From NCBI RefSeq assembly GCF_000761485.1, contig NZ_JPMX01000044.1, positions 1-64,000 on the forward strand: DNA of 64,000 nucleotides, in the 5' to 3' direction. The notes below the pieces were generated by a model, which was given only the letters and a program-made list of their open reading frames with translations, made no database searches and was not told the DNA's origin. This DNA is from Modestobacter caceresii (GTDB taxonomy: Bacteria > Actinomycetota > Actinomycetes > Mycobacteriales > Geodermatophilaceae). A program made the position numbers and the translations under genes. Shown one piece after another: positions 1-8,114 of the stretch. How positions within the stretch are numbered: position 1 is the stretch's first letter; every line of letters starts with the position of its first letter.

Positions 1-579
1 CTCGGCGGGACGGCGGGCCGCCGCCGCCTCGGCCGCCCGAGCGGCCTCCAGCCCACCGTGCCGGACCGGCTTCACCGTGGCGTCCGGTGCGGTGGCCAGC
101 AGCGGCGGCCGGTCGCTGCCCGAGCCGTAGTCGGCCTCGGGGAGCACCTGCGGCGCCGTGGCGCGGGCGGCTGCGGCCTCGACCGGCTGCCCCCGGCGGG
201 GACGGCGCTTGGCCTCGGTGCTGCGCGGGCCGTAGCCGACCAGCACCGCCGTCCGGCCGTTGGCGTTCGTCTCCCCGATCAACCCGGAGCCGGTGCCCTC
301 GGCCGCCGATGCGTCCGCGGCCGGGGCTGCGCCACCACCGACGTCGATGGTGATGATCGGTGCGCCGACGTCGACCGTCGTCCCGGCGTCGAACAGCAGC
401 TCGGTCACCGTGCCGGAGAACGGGCTGGGCAGCTCGACCGCGGCCTTCGCCGTCTCCACCTCGCACAGCGGCTGGTTGACGGTGACCGTGTCGCCCACGG
501 CGACCAGCCAGGACAGGATCTCGCCCTCGGTCAGCCCCTCCCCGACGTCGGGCAGCTTGAACTGGCGCAGCTCGGCCAT
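1..579 (-). CDS. bkdC: Branched-chain alpha-keto acid dehydrogenase E2 (lipoyl acyltransferase), partial
   Basis: N-terminal 193 codons of the dihydrolipoamide acyltransferase core of the branched-chain keto acid dehydrogenase complex; the C-terminal catalytic domain lies beyond the window edge. The lipoyl domain fills residues 1-80, with the lipoylated lysine at about K45 in EVETAKAAVELPS. A flexible Ala/Pro/Gly linker follows, then the beginning of a subunit-binding segment (TAVLVGYGPR). Its ATG shares one base with the TGA of the E1-beta gene, so the two are translationally coupled. The lipoyl sequence alone cannot exclude pyruvate specificity, but pairing with separate E1-alpha/E1-beta genes and an Lrp regulator favours branched-chain substrates. 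Confidence 0.9.
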   Translation of the reverse strand, partial: MAELRQFKLPDVGEGLTEGEILSWLVAVGDTVTVNQPLCEVETAKAAVELPSPFSGTVTELLFDAGTTVDVGAPIITIDVGGGAAPAADASAAEGTGSGLIGETNANGRTAVLVGYGPRSTEAKRRPRRGQPVEAAAARATAPQVLPEADYGSGSDRPPLLATAPDATVKPVRHGGLEAARAAEAAAARRPAE

Positions 580-1556
580 CAGAACCCCATCGCTCGGTCG
601 ACGGCGTCGAGCACGCGGTCGAGGTCGGGGAGGTAGTCCTCTTCCAGCTTCGACGGCGGGTAGGGGGTGTCGTACCCGCCCACCCGCAGCACCGGCGCCT
701 CCAGCGAGTGGAAGCAGTTCTCGGTGACCCTGGCGGCGATCTCAGCGCCCAGGCCGAGGGTCACCGGCGCCTCGTGCACGACCACGCAGCGACCGGTGCG
801 GCGCACCGACTCGTAGACCGGCCCGAGGTCCAGCGGGGAGAGGGTGCGCAGGTCGACGACCTCCAGCGAGCGGCCCTCCTCGGCGGCGGCGTCGGCGGCC
901 TGCAGCGCCGTCTTCACCATCGGCCCGTAGGCGAGCACCGTGACGTCGTCGCCGCCGCGGACCACCCGGGAGCCGAACAGCGGGTCAGGGGCGCCGTCCG
1001 GGTCGACCTCGCCCTTCTCCCAGTACCGGCGCTTGGGCTCGAAGAAGACGACCGGGTCGGGCGAGGCGATCGCCTGCTGGATGCCCCAGTAGGCGTCGGC
1101 CGGGCTGCTGACGGCGACCACCTTCAGGCCAGCGGTGTGCGCGAAGTAGGCCTCAGGGCTCTCGCTGTGGTGCTCGACCGCGCCGATGCCGCCCCCGAAG
1201 GGGATGCGGATGACGATCGGCATCGGCAGCTTGCCCCGGGAGCGGGCGTGGATCTTGGCGACCTGGGTGACGATCTGGTTGTAGGCGGGGTAGACGAAGC
1301 CGTCGAACTGGATCTCGCAGACCGGCCGGTAGCCGCGCATCGCCAGCCCGACCGCGGTGCCGAGGATCCCGGCCTCGGCCAGCGGGGTGTCGACGACGCG
1401 GGCCTCGCCGAAGTCCTTCTGCAGGCCGTCGGTGATCCGGAAGACCCCGCCCAGCTTGCCGATGTCCTCGCCCATGAGCACGACCTTGCCGTCGTCCTCC
1501 ATGGCCTTGCGCAGGCCGAGGTTGAGCGCCTTGCCGATGGTCAGCGTCTCGGTCAC
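579..1556 (-). CDS. bkdB: Branched-chain alpha-keto acid dehydrogenase E1 component, beta subunit
   Basis: 325-residue transketolase-type pyrimidine-binding subunit. With the alpha subunit it decarboxylates branched 2-oxo acids using thiamine diphosphate and passes the acyl group to E2. Seen: MGEDIGKLGGVFRITDGL near the N-terminus, the RIPFGGGIGAVEHHSES segment typical of E1-beta, and a C-terminal transketolase domain (VVDLRTLSPLD, VVVHEAP). Length is normal for the family (about 325-340). The GTG start overlaps the E1-alpha stop as GTGA, and the stop shares a base with the E2 start, so three subunits are made in order from one message. No oddities seen. Confidence 0.96.
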   Translation of the reverse strand: MTETLTIGKALNLGLRKAMEDDGKVVLMGEDIGKLGGVFRITDGLQKDFGEARVVDTPLAEAGILGTAVGLAMRGYRPVCEIQFDGFVYPAYNQIVTQVAKIHARSRGKLPMPIVIRIPFGGGIGAVEHHSESPEAYFAHTAGLKVVAVSSPADAYWGIQQAIASPDPVVFFEPKRRYWEKGEVDPDGAPDPLFGSRVVRGGDDVTVLAYGPMVKTALQAADAAAEEGRSLEVVDLRTLSPLDLGPVYESVRRTGRCVVVHEAPVTLGLGAEIAARVTENCFHSLEAPVLRVGGYDTPYPPSKLEEDYLPDLDRVLDAVDRAMGF

Positions 1557-2692
1557 TGCTCCCCCTCGAACGAGGCGTGGTACGCCACGAACTCCTCGCG
1601 CTGCTGCGCCAGCTCCGGGGTCTGCTCGGCGAAGACGTGGTCGAACATCTCCGTCCCGGCCGGGTCGGGCATCTCCAGCGTGCCCTTCCGGATCCGGGCG
1701 GCGAGCTCGTCGCCCTCGGCGTCGACCCCGGTGAAGAAGTCGGCGTCGGCGATGCCGGCGCGGGACAGGTGCGCCTTGAGCCGGGCGATCGGGTCGCGCA
1801 GCTTCCACGCCTCCAGCTCGCTGGCCAGCCGGTAGCGGGTCGGGTCGTCGGAGGTGGTGTGCGCGCCCATCCGGTAGGTGAACGCCTCGATGAAGGTGGG
1901 GCCGGAGCCCTCGCGGGCAGCGGCGAGGGCCGCCCGGGTCACGGCGAGGACGGCGAGGACGTCGTTGCCGTCGACCCGCACGCCGGGGAACCCGAACCCG
2001 GCGGCGCGCTGGTACAGCGGTACCCGGGACTGCCGCTCGATCGGCGCGCTGATCGCGTACTGGTTGTTCTGGCAGAAGAAGACGACGGGAGCGGCGAACG
2101 ACGACGCCCAGATCATCGCCTCGTTGACCTCGCCCTGGCTGGTCGCCCCGTCGCCGAGGAAGGCCAGCACCGCGCTCTCCGCGCCGTCGCGCTGCACGCC
2201 CATGGCGTAGCCGGTGGCGTGCAGGGTCTGCGCGCCGATGACGACGGTGTAGAGGTTGAAGCTGTGGGCGACCGGGTCCCAACCGCCCTGGTCGACGCCG
2301 CGGAACAAGCTCATCACGTGCAGCGGGTCGACGCCCCGGGTCCAGGCGACGCCGTGCTCCCGGTAGGTCGGGAAGGCCATGTCGCCCTCGGCGAGCGCCC
2401 GGCCGGCGCCCACCTGGGCCGCCTCCTGACCGAGCAGCGAGGCCCAGATGCCGAGCTCCCCCTGGCGCTGCAGGGCGGTCGCCTCGACGTCCCACCGGCG
2501 GACCAGAGCGAGGTCGCGGTAGAGGGCGCGCAGCTCCTCGTCCGAGATGTCCAGGCCGTAGTCGGGGTGCTCGACCCGCTCGCCCTCGGGGGTCAGCAGC
2601 TGGACCAGGTCCGGCTGGCCCGGCAGGTGTGGCGCTCCGGCGCCCGGTACGGGATCGACCACCTCGGTGGTCTTCTGCTGCAACGCAGTCAC
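1553..2692 (-). CDS. bkdA: Branched-chain alpha-keto acid dehydrogenase E1 component, alpha subunit
   Basis: First gene of the bkd operon. The thiamine-diphosphate motif GDGATSQGEVNEAMIWASSF, followed by the NNQYAIS segment, identifies E1-alpha. It catalyses oxidative decarboxylation of leucine-, isoleucine- and valine-derived keto acids, feeding branched fatty acid primers and catabolism. I place the start at the GTG (VTALQQKTTEV) because a GAGGAGAG ribosome site lies about 7 bases upstream; an in-frame ATG 51 bases further up lacks one. The product is then 379 residues, normal for the family. It ends in a 4-base GTGA overlap with the beta subunit. Transcription starts in the gap shared with the divergent Lrp-type regulator. 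Confidence 0.95.
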   Translation of the reverse strand: MTALQQKTTEVVDPVPGAGAPHLPGQPDLVQLLTPEGERVEHPDYGLDISDEELRALYRDLALVRRWDVEATALQRQGELGIWASLLGQEAAQVGAGRALAEGDMAFPTYREHGVAWTRGVDPLHVMSLFRGVDQGGWDPVAHSFNLYTVVIGAQTLHATGYAMGVQRDGAESAVLAFLGDGATSQGEVNEAMIWASSFAAPVVFFCQNNQYAISAPIERQSRVPLYQRAAGFGFPGVRVDGNDVLAVLAVTRAALAAAREGSGPTFIEAFTYRMGAHTTSDDPTRYRLASELEAWKLRDPIARLKAHLSRAGIADADFFTGVDAEGDELAARIRKGTLEMPDPAGTEMFDHVFAEQTPELAQQREEFVAYHASFEGEQ

Positions 2693-2845
2693 GCCACTCT
2701 CCTCGCCGTCTGGCCTTGCCGCCTCGACGGAGCCCGGGGTCACCGGAGCGCCCGTCGCTGGACGTCCATGCGGCGCCGGAGTGTGGCGCCACTCACATAT
2801 GGTGGCACGCCGGACCGCGTGTGCAGAAGATCACTCGCCCGCCGA

Positions 2846-2878
2846 TCTGCGCAACCACCTCTGCTGCCATTGCGCAGA
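2846..2878. promoter_or_regulatory. Inverted repeat, candidate Lrp operator between bkdA and its regulator
   Basis: Perfect 9-base inverted repeat TCTGCGCAA - 15 bases - TTGCGCAGA in the 228-base gap between the divergent bkd operon and the Lrp/AsnC gene. A related half-site, TGTGCAGAAG, lies about 25 bases to the left, near 2820. The spacing of partially conserved half-sites suits an oligomeric Lrp-family regulator wrapping DNA. Binding is inferred from position and symmetry only. Confidence 0.5.
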
Positions 2879-2920
2879 AAGGGCACTGCCGGACCGCCCT
2901 CCCATGTCAGACTGAGCAAC

Positions 2921-3412
2921 GTGCCCGCCCTGGACGCCACCGACGCGCGGCTGCTGCTCGCCCTGTCCGAGGACCCCCGGGCCACCGTCCTCGCGCTCTC
3001 CCAGCAGCTGGGCCTGGCCCGCAACACGGTGCAGGCGCGGCTGGTCCGGCTCGAGTCCAACGGCGTCCTGGACCCCTTCGAGCGCCGGGTGCGGCCCGAG
3101 GCGCTGGGCTACCGGCTGGGCGCCTACGTCACCGTGCAGGTCGTCCAGCGCAGCCTGGCCGACGTCGGGGAGGCGCTGGCCGCGATCCCCGAGGTGCTGG
3201 AGGTCATCGGGCTCTCCGGGGTCGCCGACCTGCTGGTCCAGGTGGTCGCGGTCGACGCCGACGACCTGTGGCGGATCACCGAGCAGGTGCTCGCGATCCC
3301 CGGCGTCCAGCGCACGGACACGAACCTGGCGCTGCGCCGGTTCGTCGACCACCGGATGACCCCGCTGCTGGAACGCGCCGCCGGGTCCCTCCCGGTCACG
3401 GACGCGGACTGA
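2921..3412 (+). CDS. Lrp/AsnC family transcriptional regulator (probable bkd regulator)
   Basis: 163 residues: an N-terminal AsnC-type winged HTH (LDATDARLLLALSEDPRATVLALSQQLGLARNTVQARLVRLE) and a C-terminal RAM/Lrp ligand-binding domain (VLEVIGLSGVADLLVQVVA, TDTNLALRRFV). Family members oligomerise and sense amino acids or keto acids. It is transcribed away from bkdABC, the usual arrangement for BkdR-type regulators, and an inverted repeat lies in the shared gap. The GTG start is chosen because the HTH begins within five residues of it. Role as bkd regulator is inferred from context. Confidence 0.88.
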   Translation: MPALDATDARLLLALSEDPRATVLALSQQLGLARNTVQARLVRLESNGVLDPFERRVRPEALGYRLGAYVTVQVVQRSLADVGEALAAIPEVLEVIGLSGVADLLVQVVAVDADDLWRITEQVLAIPGVQRTDTNLALRRFVDHRMTPLLERAAGSLPVTDAD

Positions 3413-3471
3413 CGTCCGGCCCGGCCGTCGGCGAGACCTGATCGAGACCCTGCCCGAGCAGGCTCTCGGCC

Positions 3472-4056
3472 ATGGCACGGACGACGACACCGATCGCGGT
3501 GCTCGTGGCCGCTCTGGCCATGGTGGCCACCGGCTGGGTCCTGGCGACCCCGGCCGCGGCGTGCAGCTGCGCCGGGCTGGCCACCACCGAGCAGTTCGCG
3601 CGAGCGGACTCCGTCTTCACTGGGCACCTGGTCTCCCGCGAGGTCCGCGGCGGCTCGCACAGCGACGACCCCGCTCTGCACGTGTTCGCCGTCGACGCGG
3701 TGTTCAAGGGCACGGCGCACGCCCGGCAGGGCGTCGTCTCGGCCGCCTCGGGCGCCAGTTGTGGCATCGAGCTGTCGGGTGACGGACCGTTCCTGGTCTT
3801 CGCCGGCGGGCAGGACGGCGGCCCCCAACGCGCCGACCTCTGTGGTGGCACCGCGCCGGCCGCACCGGAGCTGGTCGCCGAGGTCCGGGCGCTGAGCGCG
3901 GCGGAGGGCGCCGCCGTCGACCCGCTGCCCGGCGCCGCCGGCACAGAGCTGCGGTCCGCGCCGCAGCCCTGGGCCGGCGTGCTCGTCGCGGCGGGCGCAG
4001 GCCTCGTCCTCCTCACCGCCCTGCTGGTGCACCGGTCCCGGCGCCGCGGCGCCTGA
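3472..4056 (+). CDS. Secreted membrane-anchored protein with N-terminal CSC motif (TIMP/netrin-like)
   Basis: 194 residues. A signal peptide (hydrophobic residues 8-30, TPAAA cleavage region) exposes a mature N-terminus starting with Cys-Ser-Cys. That is characteristic of actinobacterial proteins distantly related to the tissue-inhibitor-of-metalloprotease (NTR) fold. Two further cysteines (ASCGIEL and DLCGGTAP) could form disulfides with the CSC pair. A C-terminal membrane helix (WAGVLVAAGAGLVLLTALLVH) and a basic tail RSRRRGA anchor it outside the cell. Function is unknown; protease inhibition is only a fold-level analogy. It sits alone between the Lrp gene and a convergent AAA ATPase. Confidence 0.75.
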   Translation: MARTTTPIAVLVAALAMVATGWVLATPAAACSCAGLATTEQFARADSVFTGHLVSREVRGGSHSDDPALHVFAVDAVFKGTAHARQGVVSAASGASCGIELSGDGPFLVFAGGQDGGPQRADLCGGTAPAAPELVAEVRALSAAEGAAVDPLPGAAGTELRSAPQPWAGVLVAAGAGLVLLTALLVHRSRRRGA

Positions 4057-4066
4057 TCGGCGCACC

Positions 4067-5536
4067 TCAGCCCGGGGCGCTGCCGAGGAGGGTGCGGGTC
4101 ATCGCGTTGCGGGTGTCGAGCAGCTCGTCCAGCGCGCCGGAGAGGTCGGCGGCGGACACGCTCAGCGGCCCGGTGCCGGTCCGCTGGGCCGCCAGCAACG
4201 CCGCCCGGCGCAGCAGCTCCTTGAGGAACGACGCGGTCACGCCCTCGGTCCGGGCCAGGACGTCGTCCAGCCCGCTGGTGTCCACCTCCAGCCCGCGCCG
4301 GTAGAGCTCGAACAGCGCCCGGCGGGCCTCGGCGTCGGGCAGCCGCAGCTCCACCGCCTGGTCCACCCGCCCCGGCCGCGCCGCCAGCGCCGGCTCGAGC
4401 AGGTCGGCCCGGTTGGTGGTCAGCACGAAGACGACGTCGGCGTCCTCGGCCAGCCCGTCCATCTCGTTGAGCAGCTGGAACAGCAGCGGGTGCTGACCGG
4501 GGTGCATGCCGCGGTCCTCGGCGATCAGGTCGACGTCCTCGATGACCAGCATCGCCGGCGCCAGCGCGCGGGCGACCGAGCAGGCCTCGGCGATCAGGTG
4601 CAGGGCGTTGCCGGTGAGCTGGAGGACCGTCGTCCCGGTCAGCCTGCTGGTCAGGTACCGCACGGTGTGCGTCTTGCCGACGCCGGGCGGCCCGTACAGC
4701 AGCACGCCGCGCTTGAGGTGCTGCCCGGCGGCGAGCAGCTGCTCCTTGTGCCGCGCCACCTCCACGACCTGGCGCTGCACCTCCGCGAGCGTGTCCGCGG
4801 CGAGCACCAGCTGGTCGGCGGCGAGGGTGGGCCGACGGTGGAACTGCAGCAGCGTCTGGCCGTGGCCGAACACCTCGGCGCCGAAGGACAGCACCTGCCC
4901 GCGGAACACGTTCTGCGCCATCGCCGCGGCGCGGATCTCCGTCGCGGCCCGCGCAGCCAGCTCCGGGTCGGTGCTGACCACCTGCACCGTGGTGTTCGGC
5001 AGCCCCGACTCCGGCTCCGGGCCGCGCACCAGCACCGCGGTCCGGGCCGGCCCCTCGGTCACCAGGTAGACGCCGCAGCGCACGCACGGCCGGGACTCCC
5101 CGTCCGGTCCGGCCGCCCGGTTGACCCGCGAGGCGTTCCCCGGCCGGGGCCCGTACGGGTCCTGCGCCTCCGGCCCCGCCGACAGCAGCTCCCCCAGCCC
5201 GAACGGCCGGTGCTGGAAGCCCACGACGCCGACCAGCTGCCAGGCGCGGTCCGCGCCGGCCAGCCAGGTGTCCAGCCCGGCCTGGACGTTCACGTGCTCG
5301 TAGCCCGGCCACGCCTCCTCGACGACGTCGAGCTCGGCACCCGCCGGACCGAGATGGGCCAGCAGCAGGCCGGACAGCGTCGTCCGGTCCTCGGCGCGGG
5401 CCGCCCCGACGACTGCCCGCACCCCGCGGCGCACCAGTTTGCCGACGTCGGCCAGCTCCGGCCGGGGTGCCGCGGTGGGCGGCGGGTCGAACTCGAGCCT
5501 CAGCTCGGACCGGTACGCCTGTCCGTCGACCGCCAC
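4067..5536 (-). CDS. AAA family ATPase (cytosolic, VCP/FtsH-like module)
   Basis: About 489 residues. The N-terminal half has no family I recognise. The C-terminal half is a classic AAA module: Walker A GPPGVGKTHT, Walker B MLVIEDVDLIAED, an FVLTTNRADLLEPALAARPGRVD stretch containing sensor 1 and the arginine-finger region, and a helical lid. Such proteins remodel or unfold partner proteins; no protease or membrane domain is attached and no partner is adjacent. I choose the GTG at VAVDGQAYRS because GGAAG lies 9 bases before it; a GTG 36 bases upstream has no ribosome site. The substrate cannot be told from sequence. Confidence 0.85.
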   Translation of the reverse strand: MAVDGQAYRSELRLEFDPPPTAAPRPELADVGKLVRRGVRAVVGAARAEDRTTLSGLLLAHLGPAGAELDVVEEAWPGYEHVNVQAGLDTWLAGADRAWQLVGVVGFQHRPFGLGELLSAGPEAQDPYGPRPGNASRVNRAAGPDGESRPCVRCGVYLVTEGPARTAVLVRGPEPESGLPNTTVQVVSTDPELAARAATEIRAAAMAQNVFRGQVLSFGAEVFGHGQTLLQFHRRPTLAADQLVLAADTLAEVQRQVVEVARHKEQLLAAGQHLKRGVLLYGPPGVGKTHTVRYLTSRLTGTTVLQLTGNALHLIAEACSVARALAPAMLVIEDVDLIAEDRGMHPGQHPLLFQLLNEMDGLAEDADVVFVLTTNRADLLEPALAARPGRVDQAVELRLPDAEARRALFELYRRGLEVDTSGLDDVLARTEGVTASFLKELLRRAALLAAQRTGTGPLSVSAADLSGALDELLDTRNAMTRTLLGSAPG

Positions 5537-5606
5537 GCTGCCCCGCTTCCCGTACGCCGGTGGAGATCGCACGGTAGCGACGCACCGGCCCGCGGGGACA
5601 GCCGTT

Positions 5607-5858
5607 TCAGCAGGGCCGGCGGACCCGCACCGGCCCGCGCGCGGTGGCGACGTCGACCACCGCGCCGGACTGGGTGACCTCGACCGTGCCCGCCGCGGCC
5701 AGCCGTCCGGCCGCCGAGCGGGCGGCGGGCATCAGGTCCCGCCAGCCGTCGGGGTCGACCGCCCGGGCCGCCTCCGACGGGCAGATGGACGCGCCGGGAC
5801 GACGCTGGTCCAGCAGGGCGTCGATGGTCTGCTCGAGCAGCCGGTCGGCGTCGTCCAC
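5607..5858 (-). CDS. DUF3253 small winged-helix-like protein
   Basis: 83-residue protein. The sequence (TIDALLDQRRPGASICPSEAARAV, then GWRDLMPAARSAAGRLAAAGTVEVTQSGAVVD) matches what I know of the DUF3253 family. These are small proteins with a predicted winged-helix shape often found alone or after a DUF2256 zinc ribbon. The GTG start precedes DDADRLLEQ. Function unknown. The next gene, an aldo/keto reductase, starts 46 bases away on the other strand, so the two share a short promoter region. Confidence 0.75.
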   Translation of the reverse strand: MDDADRLLEQTIDALLDQRRPGASICPSEAARAVDPDGWRDLMPAARSAAGRLAAAGTVEVTQSGAVVDVATARGPVRVRRPC

Positions 5859-5903
5859 CCGGTCAGGATGCCCCGGCCGCCGTCCGGGTGCTGGGATGGG
5901 CAC

Positions 5904-6857
5904 GTGCCCCACGACTCCGTTGCCCAGCTGGGTGTCGGCCTGGCCGCCGTCGGCCGGCCTGCCTACCTCACCCTCGGCCGGGACGCCGACCTGCCCGCCG
6001 ACCGCGCCCCCGCCGTCCTCCAGGCCCGCACCTCCGAGCTCCTCGACGCCGCGACCGCGCTGGGCATCCAGTACGTGGACACCGCGCGGTCCTACGGCCG
6101 CGCCGAGGAGTTCCTCGCCTCGTGGCTGCGCGCCACCGGCGCCGCCCCGTTCGTGGCCAGCAAGTGGGGCTACCGCTACACCGCCGACTGGCGCCCGGAC
6201 GCCACGGTCCACGAGGTCAAGGAGCACACGGAGCCCGCCTTCGAGCGGCAGCTGGCCGAGACGACGGCGCTGCTCGGCCCGTGGCTGAAGCTGTACCAGG
6301 TGCACTCGCTGACCGCCGACAGCCCGCTGTGGACCGACCGGCCGCTGCAGCACCGGCTGGCCCAGCTGCGCGCCGACGGCGTCGAGCTGGGCTTCTCCAC
6401 CTCGGGGCCGACCCAGGCCGATGCGGTGCGGCGCGGGCTGGAGCTGACCGTGGACGGCGCGCCGCTGTTCACCAGCGTGCAGTCGACCTGGAACCTGCTG
6501 GAGCCCTCGGCCGGGCCGGCGCTGGCCGAGGCGTCGGCCGCCGGCGCCCGGGTGGTCGTCAAGGAGGGTGTCGCCAACGGCCGGCTGACCGACCGGGGCA
6601 GCGCGGCGGACTCCCCGCTGGCCGCTGCTGCACGGGAGCGCGGCGTCGGGGTCGACGCCCTCGCCCTGGCCGCAGCCCTGGCCCAGCCGTGGTGCGACGT
6701 CGTGCTGTCCGGCGCGGTGACCGTGGCGCAGCTGGAGAGCAACGCCGCCGCCCGCACCCTGGACCTGACCGCCGCTGATCCGACGGCGGCGGGCTGGGTG
6801 CAGCCCGAGGAGCCGGCGGAGTACTGGTCCGCCCGCAGCCGGCTCAGCTGGCGCTGA
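5904..6857 (+). CDS. Aldo/keto reductase
   Basis: 317 residues with the (alpha/beta)8 aldo/keto reductase layout. The D-x-A-x-x-YG catalytic tract is VDTARSYGRAEEFL (Asp and Tyr), a lysine follows in FVASKWGYRY, and the histidine region is LKLYQVHSL. The C-terminal NADPH-binding area is recognisable (ALAQPWCDVVLSGAVTVAQLESN). It reduces carbonyl compounds with NADPH; the physiological substrate is not indicated. The GTG start is preceded by GGGATGGG. Monocistronic by context. Confidence 0.9.
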   Translation: MPHDSVAQLGVGLAAVGRPAYLTLGRDADLPADRAPAVLQARTSELLDAATALGIQYVDTARSYGRAEEFLASWLRATGAAPFVASKWGYRYTADWRPDATVHEVKEHTEPAFERQLAETTALLGPWLKLYQVHSLTADSPLWTDRPLQHRLAQLRADGVELGFSTSGPTQADAVRRGLELTVDGAPLFTSVQSTWNLLEPSAGPALAEASAAGARVVVKEGVANGRLTDRGSAADSPLAAAARERGVGVDALALAAALAQPWCDVVLSGAVTVAQLESNAAARTLDLTAADPTAAGWVQPEEPAEYWSARSRLSWR

Positions 6858-6899
6858 CGGTCGTTTCGCCCGCCCGGCGGTCCGGGTAGGGCCGCGACC

Positions 6900-7418
6900 A
6901 TGGCCAAGCACACTCCGTTCGGGACGATCGGCAAGGGCAAGCGCGGGATCAGCACGCTGGGCTGGGTGCTCCGCGGGGCCGCCGCCGGCGCAGCGGGGAC
7001 GACCGCGCTCAACGCCGTCACCTACCTGGACATGGTCGGCCGGGGCCGGGGCACCAGCTCCACCCCCGAGCAGACGGTCGAGGTGCTCGCGGAGAAGGCC
7101 CACGTGTCGATCCCGGGCGACGAGGAGACCCGGCAGAACCGGGTCCAGGGCCTCGGCCCGCTCACCGGGCTGGCGGCCGGGGTGGGGGTCGGGGTGCTCG
7201 CCGGGCTCGCCCGCGCGGCCGGCTTCCGCTCCCAGCCCCTCGTCGGGACGGCGCTGACCACGATCGGCGTGCTCATCGGCACCAACGGCCCGATGACCGC
7301 GCTCGGGATCACCGACCCGCGCACCTGGTCGGCCACCGACTGGGTCAGCGACGTCGTCCCACACCTGGCCTACGGCGTCGTCGTGAAGACGACGATGGAC
7401 GCGTTCGACCTCGCCTGA
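6900..7418 (+). CDS. Conserved hypothetical protein with glycine/alanine-rich hydrophobic stretches
   Basis: 172 residues, not assigned to a named family. The N-terminus is basic (MAKHTPFGTIGKGKRG). Hydrophobic stretches GWVLRGAAAGAAGTTALNAVTYLDM, GPLTGLAAGVGVGVLAGLARAAG and LVGTALTTIGVLIGTNGPM suggest membrane association. A soluble middle segment contains TPEQTVEVLAEKAHVSIPGDEETRQNR. The C-terminal DWVSDVVPHLAYGVVVKTTMD resembles segments of other actinobacterial membrane hypotheticals. It lies 43 bases after the aldo/keto reductase and may be co-transcribed with it and with the flavoprotein downstream. Confidence 0.72.
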   Translation: MAKHTPFGTIGKGKRGISTLGWVLRGAAAGAAGTTALNAVTYLDMVGRGRGTSSTPEQTVEVLAEKAHVSIPGDEETRQNRVQGLGPLTGLAAGVGVGVLAGLARAAGFRSQPLVGTALTTIGVLIGTNGPMTALGITDPRTWSATDWVSDVVPHLAYGVVVKTTMDAFDLA

Positions 7419-7475
7419 GGAGCCACCCCGGTCGCGGTGGGCCTCGGGACGGGGCCGTTGGGCCAGACTGGCCCC

Positions 7476-8111
7476 GTGGACGAGATCACCACCGAGGCGG
7501 AGCTGCGCGAGCTGCTGGGTGAACCGGCGCCCCGCGCCGCCACCAAGGACCGCCCCTGCCTGGACGCCATCGACCGGGACTGGCTGGCCGCCTCACCGTT
7601 CTGCCTGGTGGCGACCTCCGCGGCCGACGGCAGCTGCGACGTCTCCCCGAAGGGCGACCCGCCCGGGTTCACCGTCGTCCTGGACGACCGGACGATCGCG
7701 CTGCCCGAGCGCGCCGGCAACCGCCGTGCCGACGGGTTCCGCAACATCCTGACCAACCCGCACGTCGGGCTGATCTACCTGGTGCCCGGCCGCAGCGACA
7801 CCTTCCGGGTGCAGGGCCGGGCCCGCCTGGTGCGCGACGAGGACCTGCTGGACCGGATGCTCGTCCGCGGACACCGGCCGCTGCTGGCCATGGTCGTGGA
7901 GATCGAGTCGGTCTTCTACCACTGCGCCAAGGCGTTCCTGCGGTCGCAGCTGTGGGACCCGGCGACCTGGGATCCCGGGGCGTTGCCCTCCCGGGCCCGG
8001 ATCGCGCACGCCCAGGAGGCTGCCGCCACGCCACTGGCCGAGCTGGAGCAGTACTACGGCGAGCAGTACGCCGCCGGCCTGTACCCCAGCGCCCGACCGC
8101 CCGGCACCTGA
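7476..8111 (+). CDS. Pyridoxamine 5'-phosphate oxidase-like FMN-binding protein (MSMEG_1061 type)
   Basis: 211 residues. The split-barrel flavin fold is seen as FCLVATSAADGSCDVSPKGDPPGFTVVLDDRTIALPERAGNRRADGFRNILTNPHVGLIYLVPGR, the hallmark of the MSMEG_1061 subgroup. These bind FMN or F420 and probably carry out reductive chemistry; the substrate is unknown. The C-terminal tail (SQLWDPATWDP, LEQYYGEQYAAGLYP) is typical of the subgroup. The GTG start at VDEITTEAELR is chosen over a GTG 39 bases upstream because family members begin close to this point. Confidence 0.86.
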   Translation: MDEITTEAELRELLGEPAPRAATKDRPCLDAIDRDWLAASPFCLVATSAADGSCDVSPKGDPPGFTVVLDDRTIALPERAGNRRADGFRNILTNPHVGLIYLVPGRSDTFRVQGRARLVRDEDLLDRMLVRGHRPLLAMVVEIESVFYHCAKAFLRSQLWDPATWDPGALPSRARIAHAQEAAATPLAELEQYYGEQYAAGLYPSARPPGT

Positions 8112-8114
8112 CGC

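Noticed and set aside
1577-3412. A 611-codon forward frame
   Set aside because: Antisense to bkdA for most of its length; only the Lrp gene at its end is real.
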